Shown in pieces: positions 1 through 12,299 of a DNA stretch of 64,000 bases; position 1 is the first letter of the stretch, and each line of letters starts with the position of its first letter. A program made the position numbers and the translations under genes. The stretch is from Rhynochetos jubatus (Eukaryota; Chordata; Aves; Eurypygiformes; Rhynochetidae), in contig CM050658.1 of assembly GCA_027574665.1 (NCBI GenBank), positions 19,294,317-19,358,316 of the forward strand, given 5' to 3'. The notes under the pieces were generated by a model. The model did not search any database and was not told the origin of the DNA. It saw only the letters and a program-made list of their open reading frames with translations.

Positions 1-1999
1 CCAGCACAGATTAGTGAGGGGAACTGATGCTGATTGTGATTCTGGGTGTTATTTTGATAATAATTTCTATTACAGCTTCTGTTCATGCAGCAAACAGGTT
101 GTGCCATGTGGTTCCAGGTTGAGAAAATGGATTTCATTTTACAAAACATAACGGAACTTCATCTGCATGAAATCCTAATTGCATCCTTTGGCTTTACTTT
201 AAGCAAGCGAAGCAAATTACAACCAAAGCAAATGCTATATATATTTAGAAATTGCAAATACCTTTCCATTTTGAGCCGAGCACTGGGAAGTGTTTGTTCA
301 TCTTCTTTTATTATTGTGTCTCATACTGCATAAAGGACCTCCCACCTTCAAATCCATCCCAGTCCAGCCTGCCTCATCCTGCCCCTTCCGACACCTTGGG
401 GGTAGACGAGCAGTTTGGACTCCTGGTTTTGCACAGGTAGCGACCTTTTCTGAGGATCTGTAAGCACGGGATAATGAGAGGCAATACTCTCAACCCTATG
501 TCACACACAGTGTCTTGACCCCAGAGGTAAGTCACGCTGTGAATCAGTCGGAACCAGGCTCCCGGACTCAGTCTGCTGTAACACAGCTGCCCTTCATTGA
601 CAGCAACATGAGTCAGAAAGCGCCTGTGCATATGGTTCCTAAAATAACTAGTAATCAGCAAAATTCACAGCCCTTTTACTCAGTCACTTCTCTCGAAAGA
701 GTCTTGTTAGGCCAAATTCCTTTTTCCCTCCATTATACAAGTGCTGCTCCACTGAAGATAATGGATTTGTTTGGATATAACAGAGAACAAGATAACCGTT
801 GTGGTGTTCAGGAGGCATTTTATCAGTGTAAGGATTTGGCCAATTACTATTATTTAGCTACAGGCATGTTGGTGTTTTGCTAACCATAAAGGAAAGCAAA
901 TCTTTTTCATTAGATCTAATTAACACGACAAGCTAGTTTAAAAGAGAGGTGAGAAGAGAACCAATTTCAAGGTGGAAATTCAGTGCGGGAACCTTTGGTT
1001 ATTTCTTTCTGCAGCTCCACCATGCCAAGCCATGAAACTTGAGCTAGCTCTGCATAAGCCACCTTACGGGGCAGAAGCAATGCAGCTATGATAATTCCAC
1101 TGAGACGCATAGCCCTGCTGAGATGCTGTGTTTGGCCCAGGCAGACCATAACCTTCCAATATTAATAGAAGTTTCTTGTTCTTTGTTACACCCCAGCAAA
1201 CCCAAATACTTACAATGCTGGTATTTTCATCTTTTTTCCTCCTGCTGCTTCCTAATAGTAAAAAATTAAAGGTTTTGCTGGCGTTTTTTGAAAAGCACGG
1301 CCATATCACTAAACTGACCAACTATAAATTTGTTAAAGAAGCAATAAACCTGGATGATTTTAAAACAGTTTTTTAAGACTCACGAGAATTTTATCTCTTT
1401 ATGGAAGGAACCCAGATCATGCATATGCGTTGTACCACAGTGTGCATAAAGCAGAAAGCACTTGGCACCAGCCAAATCTATCTTGGGCCAACCCTTTACA
1501 GTACAAGCTGTTGATTCATGAAGTTGCTGTTTTGGTCTTTGCCATCCTACCCCTACTGGCTTGACCTCCTGATTTAATCTGGGAGTTGTTTAGGAAGCTT
1601 TCTATCTAGCATTCTTAAACCGTGGCAGGGGAAATCTGCCATCTATCTAGCATTTGTGCAGCTCTGAGTAAATTGCTCCTGCTTCACCACTTCACCTGTG
1701 CTACCATTTCGCTCTGAGTATCACATGCATCAGCCAGTAGCTTGACTTGCTGTATCATGACTGCTGCTGTGGTTATACTGGAGATTTACAGTGCAGTGCT
1801 GACGTGGAGGGTACCAGACACCCACGGAGCAACCCTTGCACAAATGATGTATTCTAGTTCAGTCTCTGACCTCAGGAACAATGCTGGCTCAGGGATGACA
1901 ACTTACTGACAGGTCCTTGACTTCTGTTTCCAGAGAGATCACTAAATGACCTTTCAGAACCTTTGCTTTTGTTTGTTATTAAAGTACTAATTGTTTGCC
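1..1999. other. Non-coding stretch, no gene seen
   Basis: No recognisable exon, RNA gene or clear repeat. The longest open frame (515-883, + strand) opens at TTG, has no family resemblance and lacks splice context, so I treat it as chance. The only internal structure seen is a 13-bp exact direct repeat, TCTATCTAGCATT, at 1601-1613 and 1642-1654, followed by two copies of GCTCTGAGTA. That may be a small old local duplication. Confidence 0.6.
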
Positions 2000-2023
2000 T
2001 TTTTTTTTTTTTTTTTTTTTTTT
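2000..2023. repeat. Homopolymer (T)24
   Basis: An uninterrupted run of 24 T residues. It could be the A-tail of an old retroposed copy on the minus strand, but the flanking bases give no recognisable body and no clear target-site duplication. A plain slippage-expanded mononucleotide tract is equally likely. Confidence 0.95.
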
Positions 2024-3000
2024 GCTATGTTATCTGTCTTTAGCTACTCTACTTTTAGGAAAAGTGTCAGAGAAGATGCTGAAGGAAAGATCATCTGTGA
2101 TGTTTACTGTTAAAAATCTAATCTTTCTTACTTGGATTTCTTTCTTTAAACTGCTGTTCTGGGCTAGGGACCATAGACATGCAGTTAATCTATTTTTTCC
2201 AGCAGGTGGTCAGCCAGAATGCTGAGCCAGCTGGTGCCTGGGGCTGACCACACAGCCTTCAGTGATGGTGTTTGGCATGATGGGAGCTAAACTCCAGTAG
2301 TGTCTCACTTCCCGCCTTCCTATAACGCGTAGAAATTGCATGGGGAGATTTGCCCCAGGCTCCCGCACAACTCAGCACCATTGGCTGTCTCGTTTCCCCT
2401 GGGGAGGCCTCCAGCTGAGTCCAGTGGTGATCCCCAAGCTTGTGAGTGCGGCGTGAATGAGAAAGGCAGCCTGCAACAGCAGCTTCTGCCTGGAGCATCC
2501 ACCCGTATCCCCACGAGGCCAGGCTCCGTCATCTCCCCGTCAAATTTTCAGACTACCATCTCTGTGTTTGCTCTTCTGCTGCTCTTCACATGTGAGAGGT
2601 CCTTCCTGTAAGTGTTCAGAAAGCCCTGTAAGGTGTTTGTTCCCCACCTTACCCCTCTGCTTTATCTCCTGCAAGGTGATGCAGTGCTGACACCTTTGCC
2701 TGCCGTGCTGACAAATGTTTTTATCCCATCACTGTATGGCATTGTCCAACTTTTGTCTTTCACCTTTAGAAGTTTCTTGGGGCAGGGAGTGGTGTCTCAC
2801 TTGGCAGAGGACAGTGGGGTCTACAATGGGTGTTCCCACATACTGTATATGGTAACAAAGTACTCCACGCTAAATGTTTTTAGTACAGTCCACGTACTGG
2901 TCTGGTCCACCTGAGTAATAAAAGCTATGAGTTGCCTTACAAAACAAGCAGAAGACCTAATATGTGAGTAATGCAAACCGCATGCACCCAGGGAGGGCGC
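2024..3000. other. Non-coding stretch, moderately GC-rich in the middle
   Basis: Around 2230-2560 the base composition rises in G+C and overlapping short open frames appear on both strands (2336-2611 +, 2259-2498 -). None has a recognisable domain and opposite-strand overlap is typical of chance frames. No repeat family is recognised. Confidence 0.5.
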
Positions 3001-3030
3001 ATTGCTAGCAGGGAAGGGGTTAATCCACTC

Positions 3031-3055
3031 TTTTTTTTTTTTTTTTCCCCTGCAG
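3031..3055 (+). promoter_or_regulatory. Strong polypyrimidine tract ending in CAG (3' splice-site-like)
   Basis: Sixteen T residues (3031-3046) run into CCCCTGCAG, ending at 3055. This is a textbook vertebrate acceptor in form. The downstream sequence does not give a long open frame and no matching donor stands out, so it may be a cryptic site or an intronic T-tract. The preceding GGGTTAATCC contains a TAATCC (bicoid-type homeodomain) core. The following 270 bp are AT-rich and without repeats, so a conserved non-coding element is the other reading. Confidence 0.3.
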
Positions 3056-3579
3056 TCCCTGCCGGGTGGATGAAAATGAATCACATTTCATTCTGCTCTC
3101 AGTCAGCCGAGATTGCTCTATAATTTTGTTTTTAGTCATTCGTGACTGAGACCTTCTCTGGCAAATTTAGTCACCGAATGTTTTTGCTGTTTAGCCCCAG
3201 TCGTTTGAAATCTCGGGGGAGAGTGGGTTTCATATTGCGACAGCTGAGAGATGAGCAAGGGGAAAGCTGATGGATGTTGATAGTTCAGGCTGATGATATT
3301 CACTATCGTTTCCATATCCCACATGGCCAGGCAGTGATACTCAATTCATTTATTCATGATCATATACAAAGGGTTTTAGTCTTCAACATCATAATAACTT
3401 GTGACCTTAAAGGGACACAGTCAAGTACTTTTTGGGCCAGAATTTAACCTACTGTAGAAATTGCTATCTGCTGAGAGTGATATATAATAATACCTGAAAC
3501 CATTGCCATTCACCCTGCCATCTCTACATACTACACACACATTACTAGCGAAATGAATTTCACGACCATTAGAAGGGAT

Positions 3580-3740
3580 GGAAGTATCATTTTCCCTTTT
3601 AACAGAAAGAGAAACTGAGGCAGAAAGAGGTTAAACCACTTGCCGAACACAGAGTCAAGGACAAAATTACATGTAGGATTGAGGTCTTTTGTCCCTGTTA
3701 TGAATAGGCTAGCAATGCCTTACACATGCTAACCACTTCG
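3580..3740 (+). repeat. MIR-like SINE, old copy
   Basis: The segment follows the MIR core closely in order: a TATCATTTTCCCTTTTAACAG-like lead-in, then GAGAAACTGAGGCAGAAAG, GGTTAAACCACTTGCC, a diverged 'hydrophilic' middle, GGATTGAGGTCT, and a tail containing ATGCTAACCACTT. All are hallmarks of MIR/CORE-SINE copies. Divergence is high, as expected for an ancient amniote element. The identification is by recall of the consensus. Confidence 0.75.
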
Positions 3741-3744
3741 TTTG

Positions 3745-4505
3745 TATTGTTAATCCAGCCTTGGCTCTTGAAGGAGAGTTTCTAAAAGAATTTGAGAAAG
3801 GAGAAAAAAAGAATTTCCTGAAATGCAGAAGCTCCCTTTGTTGGCTGTGCTTTAGCAGCAGTTAGCAAGAACTATTTCCACTATTTCCAGTGTTTTCTCA
3901 ATGGCATTGGCAATGCTTCTGATGCACAAACAGGAAACCAAATAAACCTGTGACGTGAAAGTATTCCTGCTCCATTCAGAGAAAGGTGGATGGGGAGAGA
4001 CTCAGTTGGGATGAGCCTGGAAGTCAGAGGCATGTGCATCTACCCATGAGCTTATGTGCGCAGGACACAATGGCAATCAGCCTGATGAGAGACATTTTGT
4101 TCCCCATTTTCCAAGAGGAAGTTACGAGCACTGCAGAGGCATACGGCCTCTCTAAATGGGGTCCTGGTTCACTTGTCATGATCAGGAAATAAGTCTGTAG
4201 CAGGATTGCAAAGGGCTGTGGCACAGCTGAGGCATCCAGTCGCGTTAGTGTGGTGAGACCCTACGGTTTCTGTGGAATGGTGCTGACTGTTGACAATAGA
4301 GGCTGATGGAGAAGGCATTTCCATGAAGTTAATGGCTGGCTGGTGGAGGTTAGGGCCTGAGGCCATTATTACCATTGTAAGTTCTGGAAATATAAAAATG
4401 CAGAGAGAAAAAATAAAGAAAATTGCCTTTTTATATATCAGAGAGTTTAAAGTTGAGCTGCCTGTTGCCATGGCTACAATATTCAGTTTGCAGTCTTTAG
4501 TTATT
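3745..4505. other. Non-coding stretch, no gene seen
   Basis: Short opposing open frames (for example 3986-4192 + and 4169-4471 -) overlap and have no recognisable family. An A-rich patch lies at 4395-4425. No repeat or motif cluster stands out. Confidence 0.5.
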
Positions 4506-4510
4506 TAAGA

Positions 4511-4555
4511 CCAAGGGCTCGATCTTGCTGAATCAGTGAACTCAATGGAAACATG
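4511..4555 (-). repeat. Fragment of an old sauropsid interspersed repeat
   Basis: The string GGGCTCGATCTTGCTGAATC followed by CTCAATGGAAAC resembles the antisense form of a tail common in reptile and bird genomes (AATGGGAGCAGGATCGAGCCC in sense). Only about 45 bp are recognisable, so family and exact ends are uncertain. Confidence 0.35.
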
Positions 4556-4559
4556 TCAC

Positions 4560-7500
4560 CCAGCCTCAGCAGGGAAAGAACGAAACCACAGTAGCATGGT
4601 AGGAAAGGAGAACCTATTCCCATCCCCTTGGAGACCCCATGCCCTGCGCTCAAGGAAGCTTTCTGAGGTGCAGGAGCGGTGCCTCTGTGAGGAGGTGGGA
4701 ATGGATGCAGGCAGTTCCTTCTGAGTTCACAGGCCAGGATGCTCCACACCGGTTCTCAGTTCCTCATAGTCCAGCATGGGCATCTTTGGAATGGCAGTGA
4801 TTGAGAGTAGGATTGGTAACCCCTGTTTGTAGACTACCAGAAACTACACAAATGTATGGACTACACTGATAATTTTTAAGATCTGGATTTCTTAAAAGGA
4901 ATCATAATTTTTCACTGGCAGTTAGGCATGTCTGTCATGTTCACCTTATTCCCAGAATGGGCTTCATTGTTCCTCTAGCAATGACATTGTTTGTGTTTGC
5001 GGTGGAGAACTGAAGTTTTCTCAGTGTGGATATTTAAATTCCTGTTAAACTAGATTAGGGTCCCTTAAAGATCCTTGCTACTTGGCTTCGTCTGTGAAGT
5101 CAAATGACACCGTGGAGGAGTACCAAGAAAACGCAAGCAGCAATATTTTTTCCCCCATCTTTGGTTCTCTTCCAGTGGATTCCCAGGGGAACATGAAACC
5201 AAACAACATCTTGTGTTGTGAAGCACTGTCTTACAAAAAAAGTGGGTCCCAACTACGTACCTGGATGCCATTCTTCTGTTTCTCAACTTGCCAAAGAAGA
5301 ACCAGAAGGATTTCACAATCTTTAGAGAAGGAAACAGGAAAAGAAAGTACAAAATCGTGTTCTCCAGGTCAGAGAGCACAGTGTGCATGCCCTCTGTAGC
5401 AGGCCACCTGAGCCACACAAAGTAGATGCCTTTCTGTTCAGACAAGAAGTATATTATAGGTTTAGATGCAATACTGAGAAACACAAATGCCTTGTAGTTG
5501 CAGAACTGGCTACCACATCAGAATCTGAGGTGAAAATGTATGGATATGATTCTCTGAGTTGTGTCTATCTCCTAAAGTGTATCTATCTCTCTGTGCTAAC
5601 ACATTATCTCACAAATGAACACAGTAGCTTAGTGCTTACTGTAATGCTGCCATGTCCCAAAGCTGCATTTGCAATGCCCAGGATTTGTCTGTGTTTCCCT
5701 GTCCCCAAAATTCATCTTGCATGCTGATCTTATGGATATTCAGTTCCCTACATCTGTAGGTTGGCTGTTCCCCTGCCTTTCTGATATATTATACACATTC
5801 CTTTTTGCCTCAAGAATAATGATGGTCTATGTCCTCTTTGAGACATCTGGTTCATATGTGCTGTGGCCGCTGGCTTTTCCTCCTCACCAGATGGGAGGTA
5901 GAGCACTCCCCAGATCAGGCTCAGAGCTCCTGCTACCCCCAAGTGAGACTAGATAAGAGTGCCCCATAGTGAGACCGAGACAGGAGAGTTTTATCAGGGA
6001 AGAACATGAACCAAATGAAAGCTTTGGGATTTCACTTCAGAAGGAAGATGCCATTAGCAGCCCCCTTTGAGTACGGTTGCATGGGTGGGCAGGCGTTTTA
6101 TTAATGTCCTGGGCAAACAACAGGGAATAGCTGTCTGTGTGTGGTTAGTAAACAGCACAGGGAGGCTACATTAGTGGGAAATTAAAGGATTCAGGAGGGA
6201 AAAGGGAGATTTCCACAAAAGTTAAACACACCCAGATGTCCAAGGAGAGGTTTTGCCTCCTTAGGGAGACCTACATTAGTGACATCAAAAACTCTGGGAG
6301 ATGAGGAGGGAGAAGTCTCTCAAAGAGCTGACCACATCATATTCACCACCAGCATCACTTCATCCTTCCTGCCTGATCCTCTCCCAGCTACAGAGCCCTT
6401 ACACACTGTGCCAAATCTCCCCGTTGGTGATAACACCATACATGATCCATGTTTCCAGTTTAGAGCTGAAAGGGAGACTCAGATGACAAGCACAGCACCC
6501 CACAACCTGTGGAAGAACAGGGGATTGCACACACTTCCTTTCTCCTCTTGTGAGGATACTTTCCAGGGCACGTTAGCAGCAGTTCCCAGCATTTCTGTTA
6601 ATATTTCTCTGTACGCTTTCCAATGATGCAGGATCCACTTGAAGTAATAAGTGTGTTAGGAAGTAGGTAAGGGATGATTTTCCCATTCATTAAATCAAAC
6701 AACTTGTATTGGGAAATATTGAATTTTTACTTAAGATGGATGATGCAATTGAACTTTTTAGAAATGAGTTATTTTTTGTTGACTGCTGCTGCTATTGTGT
6801 GTGAATCTTAAGACTTAAAAACTGCTAGATAATATTGTTTAGGCCTATATATGACAGTGAGAAAGGTTGTTGAGACTCCCTAAAACAGGTCTTTTTTCTG
6901 CGTCAGCTCTGCCCCTCTGCTAGAGCCTTTCTAGCAGGGAAGTGAAGTTTCAGTATGGATCACTGTTGTGTGCTGTGTGGACTGATGTTTGCTAGAAGCT
7001 CAGCTGCTTTTGGGTGAGAAGCAGGGACGCAGTCATCCCTTCGTCACCATTGTTTGCACTGTGTAAATCTGGATTTGATAGAGCAAGGTCACCCCCAAAC
7101 TCAGCACTGAGTGGGATGGGATATTGGCCCATGTAATTTCAGGTCCCTAAGGCATGACTTCATACACTGCCTTAGTATATCTTACCACATTTGCATGGGA
7201 ATGTTATACAATTTACATGTTGGTAGGTAATTTCTTTTCTCCATGTGTCCCAATCCTAAATTTCCTTTTCTCTCTCTCACCCTTCTTCTCTCTTTCCTTC
7301 TGTTTCCCTGAGCTGTCAGTACTAATGAACACAGAAACATCTTTATCTAACCCCTCACGACATCCTCTGCATCTGAACTCCCTGCTAATGGCTTATGGGA
7401 ACCTTCCATTGATTGGGTTAATAGAGAATAAAATTGCCTGTAACCGTATTTCACTTTGATTTTAAAATTATGCCCCCTATCCCCATCTCTGGGGAGGAGT

Positions 7501-8540
7501 TGTTAACCCTTTCGTTGTTCCAGTCCTGGTGTGGCTACCATTGCCTTCTCTAGTTGCTGCCCAGTTTGGAGCTGGGGAGGTTGGGTGGAAATTAATAAAA
7601 TCCCTAAAGAAAATACATGGAATTTCTGTGAAGATAATGAAAATTATCTGAATAGAAGAAGGAAAGTATGCATACATTGTGAATATTACTGAGAGAGAGT
7701 CAATGTGGATTACTGGGTTGCTGTATTGAGAACTCAGCCCCTTTTCCATCAGACCCGTATCCTTCACTTGTGTTAAAGGATACACAGACCATTGTCTTCT
7801 TATGACTGACTAGGTTTTGACAAAATGCTAGAGAAATGTAAAACGTTGCCTGGCTCTGCTGCCACCCATTGGAATTAAGCTTTTCTGTGTTCATCGTTTC
7901 TGCAGCGTTTGTGTGGCTATATATCTTGGTCTGAACTTTTTTCAAGATCTCTGTGAAGTGCACAGCGAGGACTTCCTTCCTTCTCTGTACTGCCGGTGGC
8001 CATTGCAACAGTAGATGAGTACAGACCTATTCTGGTCACCGAAACAAATTACCAAAGAGCAATCCTACTGGCAAAATAGGCTGCAGCACATGGAAGACTT
8101 TTGGATATCCTTGAGATCTGTTTCCTCTATCTAACTTCATTACTGCCCTCATTTCTGGTCTTTAACAACCTGTCACAGTGGTAGACGGTAGCAATGACGT
8201 CATTTCTTCTAGTAAACATACATGCTGTCATCCTAAAGGGTCCAAGGGTGCTTTGCCAATACGTGTGGCAATAAGCATTACACCCTGGCTGTGGGACAGC
8301 TGTCTGGAAGCACTGGGAAACGGATGTGGAAGTATGAAGAGAGGAACAGCACAGTGTTTCTGAAATTGTTGTATCATCGATGAGATGAAGAAGGGATAAT
8401 TCTTAATGGTGGGAACTAATTCTCAAATATGAATTTGATCAGGGCAAACAGGATAAATATCCCCTAGTGGCATGAGGGTCTTTAGTGGCAACAGTAGTTA
8501 AGGATATCAGCATTTTAATTTCTTTTTAGGCATTGCTAGA
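4560..8540. other. Long non-coding stretch, no gene seen
   Basis: The largest frames (5065-5484 -, 139 codons; 5383-5727 +; 6279-6626 +) overlap others on the opposite strand and show no domain. Around 6090-6160 there are two forkhead-like motifs (GCAAACAA and GTAAACAG) in a repeat-free patch, which is suggestive only. 7258-7312 is a short pyrimidine-rich run. No repeat family is recognised with confidence. Confidence 0.5.
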
Positions 8541-8980
8541 AGCACAGCTCCCTTTAATTCTGTTGAAGGATTGGTTCAGCACCGACTCTGAGAGAAGAAC
8601 TCTCCCGCACAATAATAAATACTATTTTCTGAGGCACTCTGCCTCTTCTGCAGGTGTCTCTTCCCTGGACCAGCACGGCCTGTTAGTAATTAGGTGATGA
8701 GGTTTGACAAGATCACAACACAGACGGATATGGCTGCAGGTTTCTGCCTCCGTTCTCAATTATTATTTATCTGAGCAAAACAGCTCCTCTGCTACATTGT
8801 AGTGGTTCACAGGATAATTTTTCAAATGAGCATTTTTGCTAATATCCCATAATGGCCCAGATATGCAGACTGAACCTCCTAAAAGATTTAGCTGTTTATG
8901 GTATTTATCTGTAACAGCTCCAGCTCTTGGACTGATTCCACAGTAATGCCTCTTTCCAGACCGGTTCAGGGCAGACTGAC
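8541..8980. other. Repeat-free AT-rich segment, possible conserved non-coding element
   Basis: The segment lacks recognisable repeats and carries several homeodomain-type cores (TAATTAGG near 8687, CAATTATTATTTATC near 8757) plus TATTTATCTG near 8900. The look is that of developmental non-coding elements, but conservation cannot be judged from one sequence, so this is inference only. Confidence 0.2.
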
Positions 8981-11940
8981 AACCATCACCACATTCGTTC
9001 TTTCTGTCTCAGGAGTGGGTTCCCACAGTTGATATAGACGCTTTGCCTGTCTGCTCTCAATTTTCTGTAGATGGACACCCTTCTTAGATAGCAGAGAGCC
9101 TGCTCTAGTGGCAGCATTCACATCCCAAACGACACAGTGTCCTTGCAGAAATTATTTGTGCACATCTTTTGTCGTTATTGATTGTACCCAGACTCCCCCA
9201 AAACCATGGCTTGAAAGTAGTCACAAGCCTTTTGTCTGCAGGTGAGTGTCTTACAGCTTGGGACATTCCCACCTACTGCTGTGAGAGAGAACAGACTGTG
9301 AGATCAGGTAACTGCTTCTTTGTGAAAGCGTGGCAAAGGCGTCAATACAAGCGCTAAAGAATATACCATTGCAGTCCTGATTTGGGCTATACTGCTCCTG
9401 ATTTTCTCCTGCATGTCATTTACACTCGTCTTATCCATTGCTGGCGGTGATGGGGGTATGAATCACATTACTGCAGCTGTTAATTTTAGAAACACTGCCT
9501 GGGAATGCTGCTAAATATAGAGAGGGGTGAGTAAAAGGCCTTCCTCTTATCAGGCGTCAATGTGGGTTCTTGGCATCTCATAGATACAGGTTGTATTGTT
9601 CCTGATTTAAGGCTCTGGAGAACTTTTGATGAAGCCATGCCTGTCCATCATAGAGCAGAAAACTGCCTGGAGCCAGCAGTACGTTCATGAGAGTGAGAGG
9701 TCTCCCAGAGCCAGGCAGCACATTGGCAGTTTGTCAGGTAGGACTCTGCCGATGAGCACTGCCACTGAAGGTTTAATTTGAGACCTGCTCTGTGTTATTT
9801 ACGGGGGATCTTCAGGGTAAGTAGGGAGGAAGAAACGCTTGCATTTGTATCCACAAGCTGAAGGGTAAAACACACAAGCTGCAGTGGGTAGAGAAGAAGT
9901 AGAGACAGTGTAGACCTCTAGGCAGGACGCAAGAGTACAAGCCTCCCAGTGGGAATAATTAAAAACACCATTAAAGGCCATATGAATAAAACTATCATGT
10001 AGCTCCTGCCTGACAGCTTGGCTATGAGGCCTTCAGTTGTCCTACAAGAGATACCCATGTGAAGATCCCTGCGGAGGTCAGCGGTTGTAACTCATAGTCA
10101 TAGTGACACCCTCCCTCAAATGGTGGAGAGCAAGGAGGGGTTCTGCCTGTACTACATCTGTAAGAAAACCAGGACTGTCTCATTTACTAGGATGGTCTAA
10201 TGAAGAGTTTCCTGCCCGATTAGCACACTGAAACAGGTTCCTGAGCAGTCAGCGTTCACCAGTGCCAGCGGGAAGGTGAAGGCAATATCTTGCAGTCAGT
10301 AGAACTGAACTGAGTGGGAGTGAAAGTAAGAATAAACTTCAAGTGTCCCTGCAGTGCCCAAGTAATGCAGCTTTACTCGTGCAAACCACAGCCCACTCTT
10401 GCTGGTAACGGGAGAGATTACGCTGTTTCCGTGTTTACAAGCTTTGGTTTCCTCCAGGAGCAAGAAGTCACCCTGCAGTGAGTTCCGGCAAGTGTTTCTT
10501 AATCTGTCTGCACGGGAAGGTGGCTGGAGAATTACTGTTTGCCCACAGCTTATATTTTTTGCCTAGATTTTTTGGTTTCATTTTTCAGGTTTTCCCCCCA
10601 AGACCCAAAATACATTCCTTTGCCACTAAGCAAGTGTCAGAATTTTGCTAAAAAATGGCCATTCCCCAAATGGTTTTCTGCTCCAAAAATGTCAGTAGAA
10701 TTATTTCAACCAGCTCCATTTGTACTGGCAGAAAAAAACCCAACAAAATGTCAATATACATCTCCAAGCAAATGACAACTTGCAGCCCTGTGATAACCAA
10801 GACTTGGAACATTCTTGTACATGGAAAGGGAAAAGAAATGGTGTGTGTGTGTTGGTGGGTGACAGAAAGGAGAACCCGTACAGAAAAGACCTTGCAAGCC
10901 AGAGCAGAAGAGAGCTTTCATCTTCTTCCAAATAGAAAAGAGTTTGCATATCAACTGTAGAACAGAGGTCCAATTTCCATGCCAATACCACAGGAATCCT
11001 GCATGCCAGTGCAAAAGGCAATTTACAGGTCAATACAAGAGAGCGTTTCTGTGAATCGCACTACAAAAAAAAGGTGCTCATACTGACCTAAAAGCAAGAG
11101 CTTTTTTTGCCTAAATTAGCCCAGAAGAGAGCTTGCCTACCAATGGAAAAGAACCTGCCTGAAAAATCCCTTGTAGCTGCCCTGGGAGAAAAAGAATGAC
11201 TGAACCAGTCTTTTCAAACCTAGACCAATTAGCAAGGTAAAAGAAAAAGTCCTATGATAATTAAAAATTAAAACCAACAAGACAACAGTGTAAAAAATGA
11301 AAGAAATGAATAAAAACAATTAGCAGAGATGAAAAAACAGGGATGGGAATGATATAAATTGAACCTATTATAAGGCACTAATGACATTTGAAAACCTCAT
11401 TTTTACATTGTCAAACCATTTTGATTAAGTGTTAAACGCTGCTCTTATGAACTTGGCATATATTGTGCAAGAGCAGTAATTTCTGCCTTTATCTTTTTCG
11501 CTCCCTCTGAAAAGGTGCTTGTGTGCTGGAAGAGGCAGCGAGCGCCCAGGAGTTATCAGTACTCGCTCCCTTCCCCTGTACATGCCAGGAAGCCCCAGCC
11601 CTGCCTGATAATGGCTATCTTCACCTTGGTGGGGACAGGGACCTGAGTAGGGCTGGGGGCAATGAGGAGAGAGACGTGAGAAACGACCAAGGCATTGGGT
11701 GCTGATGAGAAAAACAGACGTCTTTGTAACTAGGAAACTTTTCTCCTTTTTTCTCCCTTCTCCCCCCTCGCCTTTTTTTTTTTCCAAAAACGGAATAAGC
11801 AAAATAATTGAAAGAAAGAAAATTGACTTTTTATTGCTTTTTAAGTGCTTAACATGAAGTTTCATCTAGTAAAATTATTGTTATTTTTATCTTTAGCTGC
11901 GTCGTTCATGCTTCTCCTTAAAGAAGATATTTCTCCAGTT
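8981..11940. other. Long non-coding stretch, no gene seen
   Basis: Frames of 60-146 codons occur on both strands (for example 11425-11865 - and 10701-11033 -). They overlap each other and contain low-complexity K/E or F/S runs caused by A- or T-rich DNA. A short (TG)n lies at 10842-10851 and an A-rich interval at 11220-11340. No gene or repeat family is recognised. Confidence 0.5.
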
Positions 11941-12010
11941 CAGGATGCCAGCTGCAAGGAGCCGCACAGAGAATGACAATGGCCTATGCAAATACAATGC
12001 ATCAGCTATA
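11940..12010 (+). promoter_or_regulatory. Adjacent SOX and POU (octamer) motifs
   Basis: ACAATGG (SOX/HMG core) at 11976-11982 is followed three bases later by a perfect octamer ATGCAAAT at 11986-11993, and then another ACAATG at 11994-11999. SOX plus POU octamer pairs are known in stem-cell and neural enhancers of vertebrates. Spacing and order here are not those of the classical composite element, and short motifs occur by chance, so function is inferred weakly. Confidence 0.3.
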
Positions 12011-12188
12011 AAGCCTGTTCCAGAGCACCCGCCCCTGCTGAAGCAGAGCTGCCGGATGTGTGGAGAGGCTGAGGCTCCATTTGCTGCAACTGGGAGGCGA
12101 GACCTTGTAAGAGTCCCTTAGTGTCACCCGTACCACACAGCGGGGAGTGACCAGCAAGGAAAAAGAGTGCTGGATCCACTTACACCTC

Positions 12189-12282
12189 AGGAAGGCTCAG
12201 GGAGGCCAAGTGGGGTTATTAATTTGGAATTTGTGACTCCAGATCACCACGATACTGGCTTTTGAGAGTCACTGCACTACCC
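12189..12282 (+). repeat. Possible MIR-like fragment
   Basis: AAGGCTCAGGGAGGCCAAGTGG resembles the 'CTGAGGCACAGAGAGGTTAAGTGA' part of MIR, and GTCACTGCACTACC at the end resembles the MIR terminus. The part between is heavily diverged. A repeat-profile search is needed to accept it. Confidence 0.25.
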
Positions 12283-12299
12283 CAGGCGCCCATTGCACC

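Noticed and set aside
515-883. 122-codon + frame near the left edge
   Set aside because: Opens at TTG, no recognisable domain, no splice context; length is within chance for this window.
5065-5484. 139-codon minus-strand frame
   Set aside because: Overlapped by + frames of similar quality; composition-driven Phe/Ser/Lys content; no family.
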